The notes under the pieces are model-generated. The model made no database searches, was not told where the DNA came from, and saw nothing but the letters and a program-made list of their open reading frames with translations. From positions 13,009 to 77,008 of the forward strand of contig CABUVO010000022.1 of assembly GCA_902495075.1 (NCBI GenBank): DNA of 64,000 nt. Reading direction: 5' to 3'. The stretch comes from an uncultured Porphyromonadaceae bacterium (GTDB lineage: Bacteria; Bacteroidota; Bacteroidia; Bacteroidales; Muribaculaceae). Positions 42,145 through 50,473 of the stretch are shown here, one piece after another; within the stretch, counting starts at the first letter, position 1; the number at the start of each line of letters is the position of its first letter. The position numbers were made by a program, and so were the translations under genes.

Positions 42145-43845
42145 TTATATCTTTATTAAGATAGCTACATCGTTCTCATATCGCGGAAAAGAGATTTGAC
42201 CATCTTTAACTATAGAATGTTTGCCGGTATATAACTCTTGAACTTCATCACCCTCCCGGAATATATTATAGGCGTTGATGGGTTGTCCTTCTTCAGGACG
42301 CAGACGGATAAGTATCTTGTTGTTATGGTCATATCTCACCACGGTATGGACATCTAAAATCTTTTGCTTTCCTGTAGCAATTACGGGATTTGCTTTCCTG
42401 ATAGTGCCGAGTTTTCGGAAATGCGACAGTGTGATCGAATCCACATCGTTCCAGTTCATATCAGAACGGAATGCCTGATTACTGTCAACGTTTAATTTAG
42501 CGTCGCTGAGTTTGCGTCCGTTCTCATCTCCATAGAAAATCTGAGCTATGCCGGGAGAGAGGAGCAGGGTGGTGGCACAATTTATCATGTTTGTTGAATC
42601 CGCATCTCGATGGTATGAATTATTTAGATAACTAAATGGATGCCAATTGCTGTGAGCGGCAACGCTATCGGCATATGCCTGCCACACATACGCTATGGCA
42701 TCAAGATCCCCCTCCTTGGGAAAATAAAAATTAACCATGCTTGAAAAACAGGCGTCGGCGTAATCCGGCTTGTAATCGATTGATGCGCAGTCAAAATCAC
42801 CTGTCATATAAAATTTATCCGTCCATTTTGAGGCGGGAGTGTCGGGATGGTTGATTCTCCATTTTACCAACGCTTTGTTGCATGCTTCATTAAGTTCTTT
42901 CCAACGCCCGATATGCACATTTTCCACGATGTCGCAACGGAAACCATCAATGCCGAATTCCTCTACCCATGAGCTTATCCAGGATATTATATATTGCATA
43001 GGAGAGAATTGGCGGTCTTTTCTCAATTTCTTGGCAGAGGGATTTACCCACGGATCATTACTGCTTCCTTCTCTTTTCCATTTGAGTTTAAGGAAATCAG
43101 GAATAGAGACAACCGCATTGCTTTCATCCTTGAAATCAGGCAGACCATACAGTGTTGCTTCAAGAGGATTGTTTTCATCCCATTTTTCATCGGGCATTCT
43201 TATCCATCCCCGGTCATACCATCCCTTCCAGTTGAGCCGGTTGGCAAAGAAATCATCATAATTCCAGTCTTTGCGATGTTCAGCAGCTTCTTTCTCTGTC
43301 AAACCGGTCTTGGCAAATCCATATTGCACTGCATCAAGCAATGTCGGATATCCCGGGTCATTGAGGTTTGCACCAAGCATCACCCGGATGTTTTGTGAGT
43401 GCAACGTGTCGATTAATTCACGAAATTCTTCTACAGTGCCATAATTCTTGTCTATCTGCGTATAGTCGAGTGGATAATATCCGTGATAGCCGTAGTGAGG
43501 GAAATCGTTGACAGATCCTGAACCTGACATCCAACCGTGAATCTGTTCGTAGACATCTGTCATCCAAACAACATCCACTCCAAGTTTTGTGAAGTATCCT
43601 TCTTTGGCTTTCTGCAACATGCCTTTGAAATCTCCGCCGTGAAAGGTTGCTGCATTCAACCTTTCGCTACCATAATCAATAATGCGACCATAGTTGACAT
43701 CGTTGGAAGAATCACCATTGCTGAAACGATCGGTTATTACAAAATATACGGTAGCGCCATTCCAGTCGAATGGAGTTTGTCCTTTTAGATTAAAGGAGGT
43801 AAGAGTGCATAAAATTAATGCACTGCATAGAGCTATAGTTTTCAT
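42145..43845 (-). CDS. GH13 alpha-amylase-family protein with altered active-site motifs
   Basis: The 566-residue protein has a signal peptide (LCSALILCTLTSFNLKG) and a GH13 barrel (VYFVITDRFSNGD, YGYHGYYPLDYTQID, GIDGFRCDIVENV). The nucleophile-bearing region II is intact. Region I, usually DVVxNH, reads GANLND. Region III, usually GE, reads MTGDFD. Region IV, usually SSHDT, reads NNSYHRDA. The best likeness I recall is to periplasmic MalS-type alpha-amylases. The changes at the acid/base and substrate-binding sites suggest an inactive or altered enzyme. The C-terminal strands form the usual beta domain. A consensus promoter lies 17 bases upstream. Confidence 0.78.
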   Translation of the reverse strand: MKTIALCSALILCTLTSFNLKGQTPFDWNGATVYFVITDRFSNGDSSNDVNYGRIIDYGSERLNAATFHGGDFKGMLQKAKEGYFTKLGVDVVWMTDVYEQIHGWMSGSGSVNDFPHYGYHGYYPLDYTQIDKNYGTVEEFRELIDTLHSQNIRVMLGANLNDPGYPTLLDAVQYGFAKTGLTEKEAAEHRKDWNYDDFFANRLNWKGWYDRGWIRMPDEKWDENNPLEATLYGLPDFKDESNAVVSIPDFLKLKWKREGSSNDPWVNPSAKKLRKDRQFSPMQYIISWISSWVEEFGIDGFRCDIVENVHIGRWKELNEACNKALVKWRINHPDTPASKWTDKFYMTGDFDCASIDYKPDYADACFSSMVNFYFPKEGDLDAIAYVWQAYADSVAAHSNWHPFSYLNNSYHRDADSTNMINCATTLLLSPGIAQIFYGDENGRKLSDAKLNVDSNQAFRSDMNWNDVDSITLSHFRKLGTIRKANPVIATGKQKILDVHTVVRYDHNNKILIRLRPEEGQPINAYNIFREGDEVQELYTGKHSIVKDGQISFPRYENDVAILIKI

Positions 43846-43861
43846 TGCATTATTTTTTCGA

Positions 43862-43892
43862 CAAAATTAATGCCGATGTAAAATATTCGCAA
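43862..43892 (-). promoter_or_regulatory. Promoter of the GH13 gene
   Basis: Read on the minus strand, TTG (43892-43890) is followed after 20 bases by TAATTTTG (43869-43862). This is a full Bacteroidetes promoter located just before the GH13 start codon. Confidence 0.75.
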
Positions 43893-43908
43893 TACTGAAA
43901 AATAACCA

Positions 43909-44682
43909 TTAAAGGAGTTTCATGAGAGTGGCGGCGGTAACAGCTTCGACGCTGTTGCCGACACTGAGTTTTTCGATGATATTCTGACGATGCCGGTTTA
44001 CAGTATGGATGCTTATTTGCAATTGATCGGCAATCAGTTTGCTTGGCTTCCCCTCTCGAATCAATAGCAGAATCTCCTTTTCCCGTTGTGTAAGTATATT
44101 TCTGCGTTTATTGTCGAAAGAAAGTTTGTTGATCTCGCCATTGCAGGTATTTACGATGGCGGCATTGATGCTTCCGTCGTTGTTCTGCTCGGGCGACAGA
44201 TCATAACGACATAATATAAGCCACATGTATCCCTCAGGAGAGAGCTCTATTATCTGTGTACTGTTGTCTACGAATCTATAAATTCCGCAGTGGTCTTTAA
44301 TGCGTATTCTACATGTCGCCTTATACGATTTCTTTTCTTTCGGAGAGAGGACATCAATTCTCTTGAAGAATTCATATTCAAGCATCCTCTTTTCCACGAT
44401 ATCTTCAGGATGAAACCTGCCATATATTTCATCCTCATCACTGGAGTTGAATTCCTGCGGTCTGCCTGTTTGACAGGAAAGTCCCATAAGAGAGCCGAAT
44501 CTTTCGGCAAATACATAACAACGGTCGCACGAAGCATCGGTGATTACGGCGCATCCTCCGGTTATATTGACCAGAGTTTCCGCATGTTTCTTTGCCTCAG
44601 CTATCAACCTCGGATCGAGGTCGGCTGAGTGCAGATGCTGCGCCCTGTATATGTTCTCAAGTTCCTTACGAAGAATATCCAT
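43909..44682 (-). CDS. LuxR-family transcription regulator with sensor-like N-terminus
   Basis: The 257-residue protein ends in a LuxR/FixJ helix-turn-helix (LTQREKEILLLIREGKPSKL, then ISIHTVNRHRQNIIEKL). The N-terminal 190 residues look like a PAS or GAF-like sensor with several cysteines (ITDASCDRCYVFAE). No response-regulator aspartate pocket is evident. It is transcribed in the same direction as the GH13 gene and lies just upstream of it, so it may control that gene. Confidence 0.75.
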   Translation of the reverse strand: MDILRKELENIYRAQHLHSADLDPRLIAEAKKHAETLVNITGGCAVITDASCDRCYVFAERFGSLMGLSCQTGRPQEFNSSDEDEIYGRFHPEDIVEKRMLEYEFFKRIDVLSPKEKKSYKATCRIRIKDHCGIYRFVDNSTQIIELSPEGYMWLILCRYDLSPEQNNDGSINAAIVNTCNGEINKLSFDNKRRNILTQREKEILLLIREGKPSKLIADQLQISIHTVNRHRQNIIEKLSVGNSVEAVTAATLMKLL

Positions 44683-44730
44683 AACATGAGATGATGCCGA
44701 AAAGTGCGATAACGGCGATTAACTCATTTG

Positions 44731-44760
44731 CAAATATAGTCAATAATCATGAAAAAACAA
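44731..44760 (-). promoter_or_regulatory. Promoter of the LuxR-type gene
   Basis: On the minus strand, TTG (44760-44758) is followed after 19 bases by TATATTTG (44738-44731), a full Bacteroidetes consensus about 50 bases before the start codon. Confidence 0.7.
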
Positions 44761-44877
44761 TATCGCATAGTATATTGAATGGGATTCACATGAACGGCTA
44801 TATCGGAATTCACTTGATAAAAGTCATAAGGAGTCATAAGGATCTATATAAGATTGCCGATCATGAGTAAAAGTGTT

Positions 44878-44907
44878 TTGTATATATAAATATTTTTAGT
44901 AGTTTTG
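44878..44907 (+). promoter_or_regulatory. Promoter of membrane/cytosol module 1
   Basis: TTG (44878-44880), a 19-base spacer and TAGTTTTG (44900-44907) form a Bacteroidetes promoter 23 bases ahead of the first module gene. It is divergent from the LuxR-gene promoter about 120 bases away. Confidence 0.7.
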
Positions 44908-44930
44908 CATGTAATTTAATTTTATGTAGT

Positions 44931-45491
44931 ATGATCTGGTTTTGGTGGATAATTTTTGCTATTACTACAATTGGAGTGTTTGTGATCACTTGGCTTGTTG
45001 CAGGACTTCAGTGGCCTGATTCTATAGGTGTTGCAGGAAGTTATGCATCAGTATTTGGAATCATATATACATTTATTCAGGTTATTAAGGTTAAATCCAC
45101 GGCTCAACAAATCAATTCAGCTGTTGAAACTTCTAATGGGATTATATTAAATATAAATTCAATTGAAGATCTGTCAAAAAGTTGTCAAATCGCAAGTATA
45201 ATTCCGAATTTCATTAACCAAGGACAGCTTGAATGTGCAATGCTTCGAATGACAGATTTGTTAAAATCATTAGGGGACATCAAGAATCACAAAGGATTTC
45301 ATGATGATTTCCCAGACAGATGTGAATCATATTGTAGGATTTTAATATCTGACATCAAAAGTTTGAACTCAAATATAAAATCAAAATCAAGTATAGATTT
45401 ACAATTGATTATTGAACATATTGTTGAGTTGACGCATTTTTTAAATACTACTAATTTTCAATTAAAAACTTCTGCTTATGGTGTCTCCTAA
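44931..45491 (+). CDS. Two-helix membrane protein, module copy 1
   Basis: The 186-residue protein has two membrane helices (about 4-26 and 33-50) followed by a helical cytosolic part of about 130 residues. No family is recognised. It is clearly related to the protein at 47976-48557: both share the second-helix pattern (G-S-x-A-S-V then L/I-rich), a Q/E-rich linker and an x-A-x-LRM segment. It overlaps its partner gene by 14 bases. The conserved pairing indicates that the two products work together at the membrane. Confidence 0.6.
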   Translation: MIWFWWIIFAITTIGVFVITWLVAGLQWPDSIGVAGSYASVFGIIYTFIQVIKVKSTAQQINSAVETSNGIILNINSIEDLSKSCQIASIIPNFINQGQLECAMLRMTDLLKSLGDIKNHKGFHDDFPDRCESYCRILISDIKSLNSNIKSKSSIDLQLIIEHIVELTHFLNTTNFQLKTSAYGVS

Positions 45492-45840
45492 ATATAAAAC
45501 ATTGTTTTCAAATCTTATAGACAAGACACAGCAAGGAAAGGTGGATTGGAAGCGAACGAGTCAACTTGGTCGTTTTCAACTGCAACTTGGTGAACAGTTA
45601 ATAACTATTTATTCTTCAGTGGACGAGAATCCTGATTTTTGGAAAATTGATTTTGGGGAGCCCAAGGCAGAATTCTCTATAATTGATAAAAATGGTAGAG
45701 AAGTTGACTCGGTTAAATCGTTTAGCGTTGGAGATGCGGTGTATACTGAGCTACAACCATTGTATCAGGTTGCTAAGTCATCCGCTAATAATATTGACGA
45801 GACAATTGATAATCTTTTGACCTCTCTTGAAGACCTTTAA
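45478..45840 (+). CDS. Small cytosolic partner, module copy 1
   Basis: The 120-residue soluble protein has the pattern L-x3-T-x2-G-x-V/I-x-W-x2-TS near its start (LIDKTQQGKVDWKRTS). A short beta domain and a C-terminal helix DETIDNLLTSLEDL follow. It is homologous to the 116-residue protein at 48541-48891. Similar small domains occur beside diverse accessory genes in bacteria, but no function is known to me. Its start lies inside the membrane-protein gene, which implies coupled translation. Confidence 0.55.
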   Translation: MVSPKYKTLFSNLIDKTQQGKVDWKRTSQLGRFQLQLGEQLITIYSSVDENPDFWKIDFGEPKAEFSIIDKNGREVDSVKSFSVGDAVYTELQPLYQVAKSSANNIDETIDNLLTSLEDL

Positions 45841-45874
45841 AACTTTAATTTATTAACTCTCCCGGTATTGTGAT

Positions 45875-45919
45875 TTAAATCCCCGATTATAGGTTACTCC
45901 GCTATAATTGGGGATTTAA
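45875..45919. repeat. 18-bp inverted repeat
   Basis: Bases 45875-45892 pair with 45902-45919 across a 9-base loop with only one non-Watson-Crick (G-T) position. It lies between module 1 and the promoter of the recombinase-NusG gene. There is no T-run after it. It may be a terminator without a tail, a protein-binding dyad or a recombination site. Confidence 0.6.
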
Positions 45920-45940
45920 TTAACAGAATTGAGATTGGAT

Positions 45941-45971
45941 TTGTGTATTTGCGGGTAAATTTGTAATTTTG
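45941..45971 (+). promoter_or_regulatory. Promoter of the recombinase-NusG gene
   Basis: TTG (45941-45943) followed after 20 bases by TAATTTTG (45964-45971) is a full Bacteroidetes promoter. Transcription would start near 45978. A 16-codon ATG frame (45982-46032) then precedes the main start and could act as a leader. Confidence 0.7.
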
Positions 45972-46061
45972 TGGTCTGAAAATGGCTGAAATTACGCTTT
46001 GGATTGCAAGGCTTTCAACATTATCTTTTTAGACTTGCTAAGGCATTTTGTCTGTTCCACT

Positions 46062-47618
46062 ATGGACATCTGTTCTAAAACTACACAGAAAAGATCATTA
46101 AGCGAAAGTGCTAACCCTCATAAAGGCGGAAGAGAAACTATATCTCGAAATCTTAGATTTTTCTCAAAATTACAACAAGCTAACTTTGATGATAATGAGA
46201 AGATTAATTATTCATCATTTGAGGAATATGTCGAAAGTCTTTCAAAAATAGATTCCATCACATCAGCCGACGCCTCAGCGTTAAAATCATATTTAAGATA
46301 TTGCAAATCAACCGAACAAGACGTTTCCTATAAAGACAAGTTTCTTTCATGGATTGCGCTGTTGCTCCGCAATGGTTCCGGATATCACACCGTGAGAAAA
46401 TATGTTTCTTGTGTTCGCGGTGTTTTCAGCAATTATATAACTTCAATTGGATTGGAAGACATACTTGTGATTCCCGATCTGAAGAAGATTTGCGATGAAT
46501 ATTCCATTGAAAAAGAGGAAATCGCCCGTAGAGCATGCAATCTCAGGTTGTTGAAGAAAATTGTAAGGCAACGCAGGTTTTATGACCGCGATGCCGAAAT
46601 ATGGAATATATTCCTTACACTTCTTTACAGCTGCGCCTCATCATTTACAGATGTTGTAGGATTAAGATATGATGCTATACCATATGATAATTACCATTTG
46701 CAGGATATAGCCGATTCCTGTCGCACATGGGCACAACGTCGTTATGTGTTTCAGTTGGGGCAGGGAAAGCGCAGAGACACGCAGATTGTACGGGAGATTG
46801 TGTCAAGAATAAATGCTCAGCTGCATTCCTTGGGATTTGATTTGGGAGATGAATTCGGCATAAATACCATCAGAAGTCTATGGATCGATGCCGCACTTGA
46901 AGCAGGAGTAAACCTGTTTGATATTAGAGCAACGGTAGGAGTTGTGGGTGCTGACAACGGGTATCTGCAGTTGGTTCCGGAAATCGTCATTACTTCAAAA
47001 AGACGTTCTGAAATTTTAAATAAAGTTGCGGAACATATAAATCCGCATTACGAGCATTGGCATGTGATGCGATTGCGTAATGCCGTCACTCCCGATGATA
47101 TTCGTTACCGTGCCGTTGAACGAGTGCCGTCCCTTCTTAAGCGGTTGACACTGTATTATCCCACGCGCGAGATGGTTTTCAAGGAAAACAAGAAAATCAT
47201 CAAACGTGAGATGCCATATATCCCGGGACTACTGTTTTTTAAGATAGGGGAGAACAATATAGCGCCATTGTTCCGGGAAATAGGAGATCTTGCATGGTGC
47301 TATCGGGAGCGACCATCGCAAGACGCACCATATTCTATAATTCCACGAAGCGAGATGGAACGTTTTCAACGCTTCGTTGGAAAATTTACTGAAGATGTTG
47401 AGATCTCACTATCCGGTAAAGAGCCGCTGGGAATCGGCAGACGTGTAAGGATCACCGGTGGGCTCATGGAAGGCTACGAAGGAGAGATTTACGACATTGA
47501 GGAATCCAAGGATTCCCCTTCAGGACGACGCATGTTCCAGCTCAACCTCTCCTCCGACCAGGCACTTCGCTGGACAGTCAGCATCGAAGACATCTACATC
47601 GAGCCGATTGACTGCTGA
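46062..47618 (+). CDS. Recombinase-fold / NusG (UpxY-like) fusion protein
   Basis: The 518-residue product joins two modules. Residues about 30-310 follow a tyrosine-recombinase plan: a SAM-like helical domain, then a catalytic-like domain. In the latter the first arginine site reads CASSFTDVVGL, the HxxR box reads NTIR (268-271) and a tyrosine lies at 301. Residues about 330-450 are a NusG N-terminal domain (YYPTREMVFK, REMPYIPGLLFFKI). Residues 458-485 are a KOW domain (GIGRRVRITGGLMEGYEGE). The lost arginine and histidine suggest a dead recombinase used for DNA binding. It lies ahead of a polysaccharide locus, the normal place of UpxY antiterminators. The ATG start is preferred over an upstream TTG at 45999. 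Confidence 0.75.
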   Translation: MDICSKTTQKRSLSESANPHKGGRETISRNLRFFSKLQQANFDDNEKINYSSFEEYVESLSKIDSITSADASALKSYLRYCKSTEQDVSYKDKFLSWIALLLRNGSGYHTVRKYVSCVRGVFSNYITSIGLEDILVIPDLKKICDEYSIEKEEIARRACNLRLLKKIVRQRRFYDRDAEIWNIFLTLLYSCASSFTDVVGLRYDAIPYDNYHLQDIADSCRTWAQRRYVFQLGQGKRRDTQIVREIVSRINAQLHSLGFDLGDEFGINTIRSLWIDAALEAGVNLFDIRATVGVVGADNGYLQLVPEIVITSKRRSEILNKVAEHINPHYEHWHVMRLRNAVTPDDIRYRAVERVPSLLKRLTLYYPTREMVFKENKKIIKREMPYIPGLLFFKIGENNIAPLFREIGDLAWCYRERPSQDAPYSIIPRSEMERFQRFVGKFTEDVEISLSGKEPLGIGRRVRITGGLMEGYEGEIYDIEESKDSPSGRRMFQLNLSSDQALRWTVSIEDIYIEPIDC

Positions 47619-47975
47619 CACCGATGAAAGTTGAGGTACAGGGTTGCATCCTTACAATTGATGAAAATTGATGCTTAAAAGCGAAAATGCTCTCTCGGGA
47701 GATCATTTTTTAGCTAAAAATGCTCTTTCGGGAGAGCACTTTTAGATGTTTTCATAACAAACCCGAGAAGGTAATCATTTTCCATCATCAATAGTGATGG
47801 ATAATAGGAACTCAAATTCGAGGTCTGTATCGACTACAAATTATATTTCGCATCAATATATCTGAATATCATTATTATTATATCTTTTGGCTTGCCCTCT
47901 TAAATCATTACTGTGACGGATTAAGTATAAAGCTTAAATTTTAATACGGTACTATTTTGTCTCATAAAATAAATC
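47619..47975. other. Spacer with tandem hairpins
   Basis: No gene is supported in this 357-base interval. It holds two similar hairpins (47687-47742) and then AT-rich sequence leading to module 2. TATTTTG near 47955 resembles a -7 box but is one base short of the consensus. Confidence 0.5.
47687..47742. terminator. Tandem repeated hairpins after the fusion gene
   Basis: Two direct copies of a roughly 28-base unit occur: atgctctctcgggagatcat (47687-47706) and tgctctttcgggagagca (47721-47738). Each folds on itself and is flanked by A-runs before and T-runs after. The second stem has six perfect pairs and is extended by A-T pairs. They can serve as terminators in both directions, and are also candidate targets for the NusG-type protein encoded just upstream. 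Confidence 0.6.
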
Positions 47976-48557
47976 ATGAGTTACAAAAAACGCTGGATTA
48001 GTTATATAATAGTTCTGTGCCTAACTATCTTGTTATGTTTAGGATTGTTTATTTTTACAGATCTTGCGTGGGAAAATATAATTTCATTAGTAGGGTCTAC
48101 AGCATCAGTCGCTTGTATTGTACTTACACTTATAGAGATTTCGTCTCTTCGAACGGTAGCTGATGCCACTGCTGATGCTGTGAAGCAAAATAGATATATT
48201 CTTGATAATCTTACTAATATTCATGATATATCTCGGCATGAGCAGATGATATGTGAAGCTCAGAGCTACATAATAGCAAAGAAATGGGAACTGGCTCATC
48301 TTCGAATGCGAGAGATTCATGCTATGATAAAAATTATTCATACGAACCCAAAGATTTTCGGACTTGAAAGATTGGAAGTTACGAAATCATTAACAGATAT
48401 TTCTGATGATTTGAGAAATCTAAATAAAGCAATAACACAGAAATGTCAGATTGAAGGTCACATCATTGCAAATCATCTTGATGCAATAGGACCTTTGTTT
48501 ACACAAGCCTGTCATAACATAAAACAAAAAGACATGTCATATGAATCCAATACATGA
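47976..48557 (+). CDS. Two-helix membrane protein, module copy 2
   Basis: This 193-residue paralogue of the 44931-45491 protein has membrane helices at about 8-28 and 33-53 and a helical cytosolic part (WELAHLRMREIHAMI aligns with CAMLRMTDLLKSL of copy 1). Identity by eye is low, so the duplication is old or the copies were acquired separately. It overlaps its partner gene by 17 bases, close to the 14 bases in copy 1. No function is known. Confidence 0.6.
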   Translation: MSYKKRWISYIIVLCLTILLCLGLFIFTDLAWENIISLVGSTASVACIVLTLIEISSLRTVADATADAVKQNRYILDNLTNIHDISRHEQMICEAQSYIIAKKWELAHLRMREIHAMIKIIHTNPKIFGLERLEVTKSLTDISDDLRNLNKAITQKCQIEGHIIANHLDAIGPLFTQACHNIKQKDMSYESNT

Positions 48558-48891
48558 GAATATAGTCAAGAAATTAATCTCTTTAACAGAGAAAGGTGAC
48601 ATAAAGTGGTCTTCAACAAGCTTGCAAGATAAATACAGCACAACGTTGGCTCCCTATGTTATTTCCATATATGTTGATCGAAATATGGAGTTTATGCCTT
48701 TATTGAATCATATTATGGCAGAGATAGAATTTTCTGAAACTTCTGGGGAAGTGTTTGACAAAACTACTCTCTATGAAAGCAATTCTAAGGACTATAACTT
48801 ACTATCCTCACTTCAGGATATGGCACATCGTCAGGCATTAGGAATTGATAAAAAACTTTCTGACATTAATCAACTCCTTGGAGAACATTAA
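48541..48891 (+). CDS. Small cytosolic partner, module copy 2
   Basis: The 116-residue protein aligns with the copy 1 partner through KLISLTEKGDIKWSSTS, an ISIYVDRN strand and a C-terminal helix. It ends about 50 bases before the flippase gene and may be cotranscribed with the polysaccharide locus. Its pairing with an overlapping membrane-protein gene is conserved between the copies, which supports a physical complex. Confidence 0.55.
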   Translation: MNPIHENIVKKLISLTEKGDIKWSSTSLQDKYSTTLAPYVISIYVDRNMEFMPLLNHIMAEIEFSETSGEVFDKTTLYESNSKDYNLLSSLQDMAHRQALGIDKKLSDINQLLGEH

Positions 48892-48942
48892 ATGTTTGTT
48901 CTATAAGTTCAAAAATTTAAGTTTGGCTTTATAGGTATTTTG

Positions 48943-50472
48943 ATGGCGACATCTCGTAACAAACGGATAGCAAAAAATACGGTATTCCTGTATGTTCGAA
49001 TGCTGCTGATTATGGTGGTGACACTATATACCAGCCGCATTGTTCTCAAAGTTTTAGGCGTAGAAGGTTTTGGTCTCTATAATATAGTCGGAAGTGTAGT
49101 AATTTTATTTTCATTTTTGCGTGGTTCAATAGTTACCGCAATTCAAAGATACTTAAATTATTACCTTGGTAGGTATGATGGAAAAAAGGTCGGGATGACC
49201 TTTTGTACAAGTCTTTATATCATGTTCGGACTATCTGGAATCTTGTTGGTGCTACTGGAAACCGTTGGTCTTTGGTTTCTAAATTATCAGTTGTCAATTC
49301 CTTCGGAGTTAAAATATTCGGCAAATGTAGTATATCAAATTTCCATTATTACTTTCTTGGTTAATATTGTCAGGACACCTTATGATGCATTGATTATGGC
49401 GCATGAGAGGATGTCATTTTATGCTTATGCAAGTATCATAGAGGCGGTATTAAAGTTATTAGTCGTATTTTTACTACTTAAGGTTACTTACAATAAAGTT
49501 GTGCTGTATACATGGCTCATTTTGGGAGTTACAGTCGTGATGAATGTTATCTATTTGATTTATACAAAACGTAATTTCAGGGTAAAAGCATTTGGTAATT
49601 CGAGTAAAGAGTCTTTTAAGGAATTAATCTCCTTTTCAGGATGGAATATATTTGGAGGTATTGCCGATATTGGCTATCAGCAAGGTACAAATATGATTCT
49701 AAACATATTTTTCGGGGTTACTTTAAATGCTACTATGGGGATAACAAATCAAGTGAAAAATGCGGTATTTAGTTTTGTAAGGAACATATTAGTAGCAGCT
49801 AATCCACAAATATACCAACTGTATTCTCAAGGTGAAATTGAGAAAATGCAACAGCTTGTATTACGAATCTCCCGTTTTTCATTCTACATGTTTCTTGTGG
49901 TTGCACTTCCTATCATGATGAACATGGAAGAAATATTATCTTTATGGCTTACTGTCATACCACCTGACGGTGTTAAGTTTTGTATTCTGGTTCTTATATT
50001 TTGTCTTTTCGATACATTGGTTGGACCATTATGGACTGCAGCTCAAGCACAGGGCGACATTAAAACCTATCAGATTATTTCAAGTTGCATTTTGCTACTT
50101 AATCTTCCGTTAACTTATTTGGCTTTTAAATTAGGCTTGCCCGCAATAAGTTTAATGATTATACAGATTGGAGTTGTCATATTGTCAATTATATACAGGA
50201 TCTTCTTTTTGATGGATAAAAATATCATAAATTTTACCAAATATATCAAAGACGTAATTTTACCAATTTCAGGAGTGGTTATAATTGCAGTGAGTCTATG
50301 CAGCCTGATTAATCATTACATTGATTTTATAGGGATCGGAGGTCTGATTATAGCCGTATCCATTTATTTAATGGTGTGCTTACTTACTTGTTTCGCAATC
50401 GGTTTGTCCAGGAATGAAAGACAATTGATATATAAGGTTTTTAAAAAGATTCAACAAAAAGATAAAGTATAA
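48943..50472 (+). CDS. Wzx-type polysaccharide flippase
   Basis: The 509-residue protein has about 12 to 14 membrane helices, and its start (NTVFLYVRMLLIMVVTLYTSR) followed by VLGVEGFGLYNIVG is typical of Bacteroidales MATE/Wzx-like flippases. It would move lipid-linked repeat units across the inner membrane. The ATG at 48943 is preferred over a TTG at 48940. It is the first gene of the polysaccharide locus and is followed after one base by a glycosyltransferase. Confidence 0.85.
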   Translation: MATSRNKRIAKNTVFLYVRMLLIMVVTLYTSRIVLKVLGVEGFGLYNIVGSVVILFSFLRGSIVTAIQRYLNYYLGRYDGKKVGMTFCTSLYIMFGLSGILLVLLETVGLWFLNYQLSIPSELKYSANVVYQISIITFLVNIVRTPYDALIMAHERMSFYAYASIIEAVLKLLVVFLLLKVTYNKVVLYTWLILGVTVVMNVIYLIYTKRNFRVKAFGNSSKESFKELISFSGWNIFGGIADIGYQQGTNMILNIFFGVTLNATMGITNQVKNAVFSFVRNILVAANPQIYQLYSQGEIEKMQQLVLRISRFSFYMFLVVALPIMMNMEEILSLWLTVIPPDGVKFCILVLIFCLFDTLVGPLWTAAQAQGDIKTYQIISSCILLLNLPLTYLAFKLGLPAISLMIIQIGVVILSIIYRIFFLMDKNIINFTKYIKDVILPISGVVIIAVSLCSLINHYIDFIGIGGLIIAVSIYLMVCLLTCFAIGLSRNERQLIYKVFKKIQQKDKV

Positions 50473-50473
50473 T

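Noticed and set aside
45999..46061. Longer N-terminus for the recombinase-NusG fusion from a TTG codon
   Set aside because: The extension is a non-conserved-looking hydrophobic stretch and begins at TTG only about 20 bases after the predicted transcript start, while an ATG at 46062 leads directly into the helical domain.
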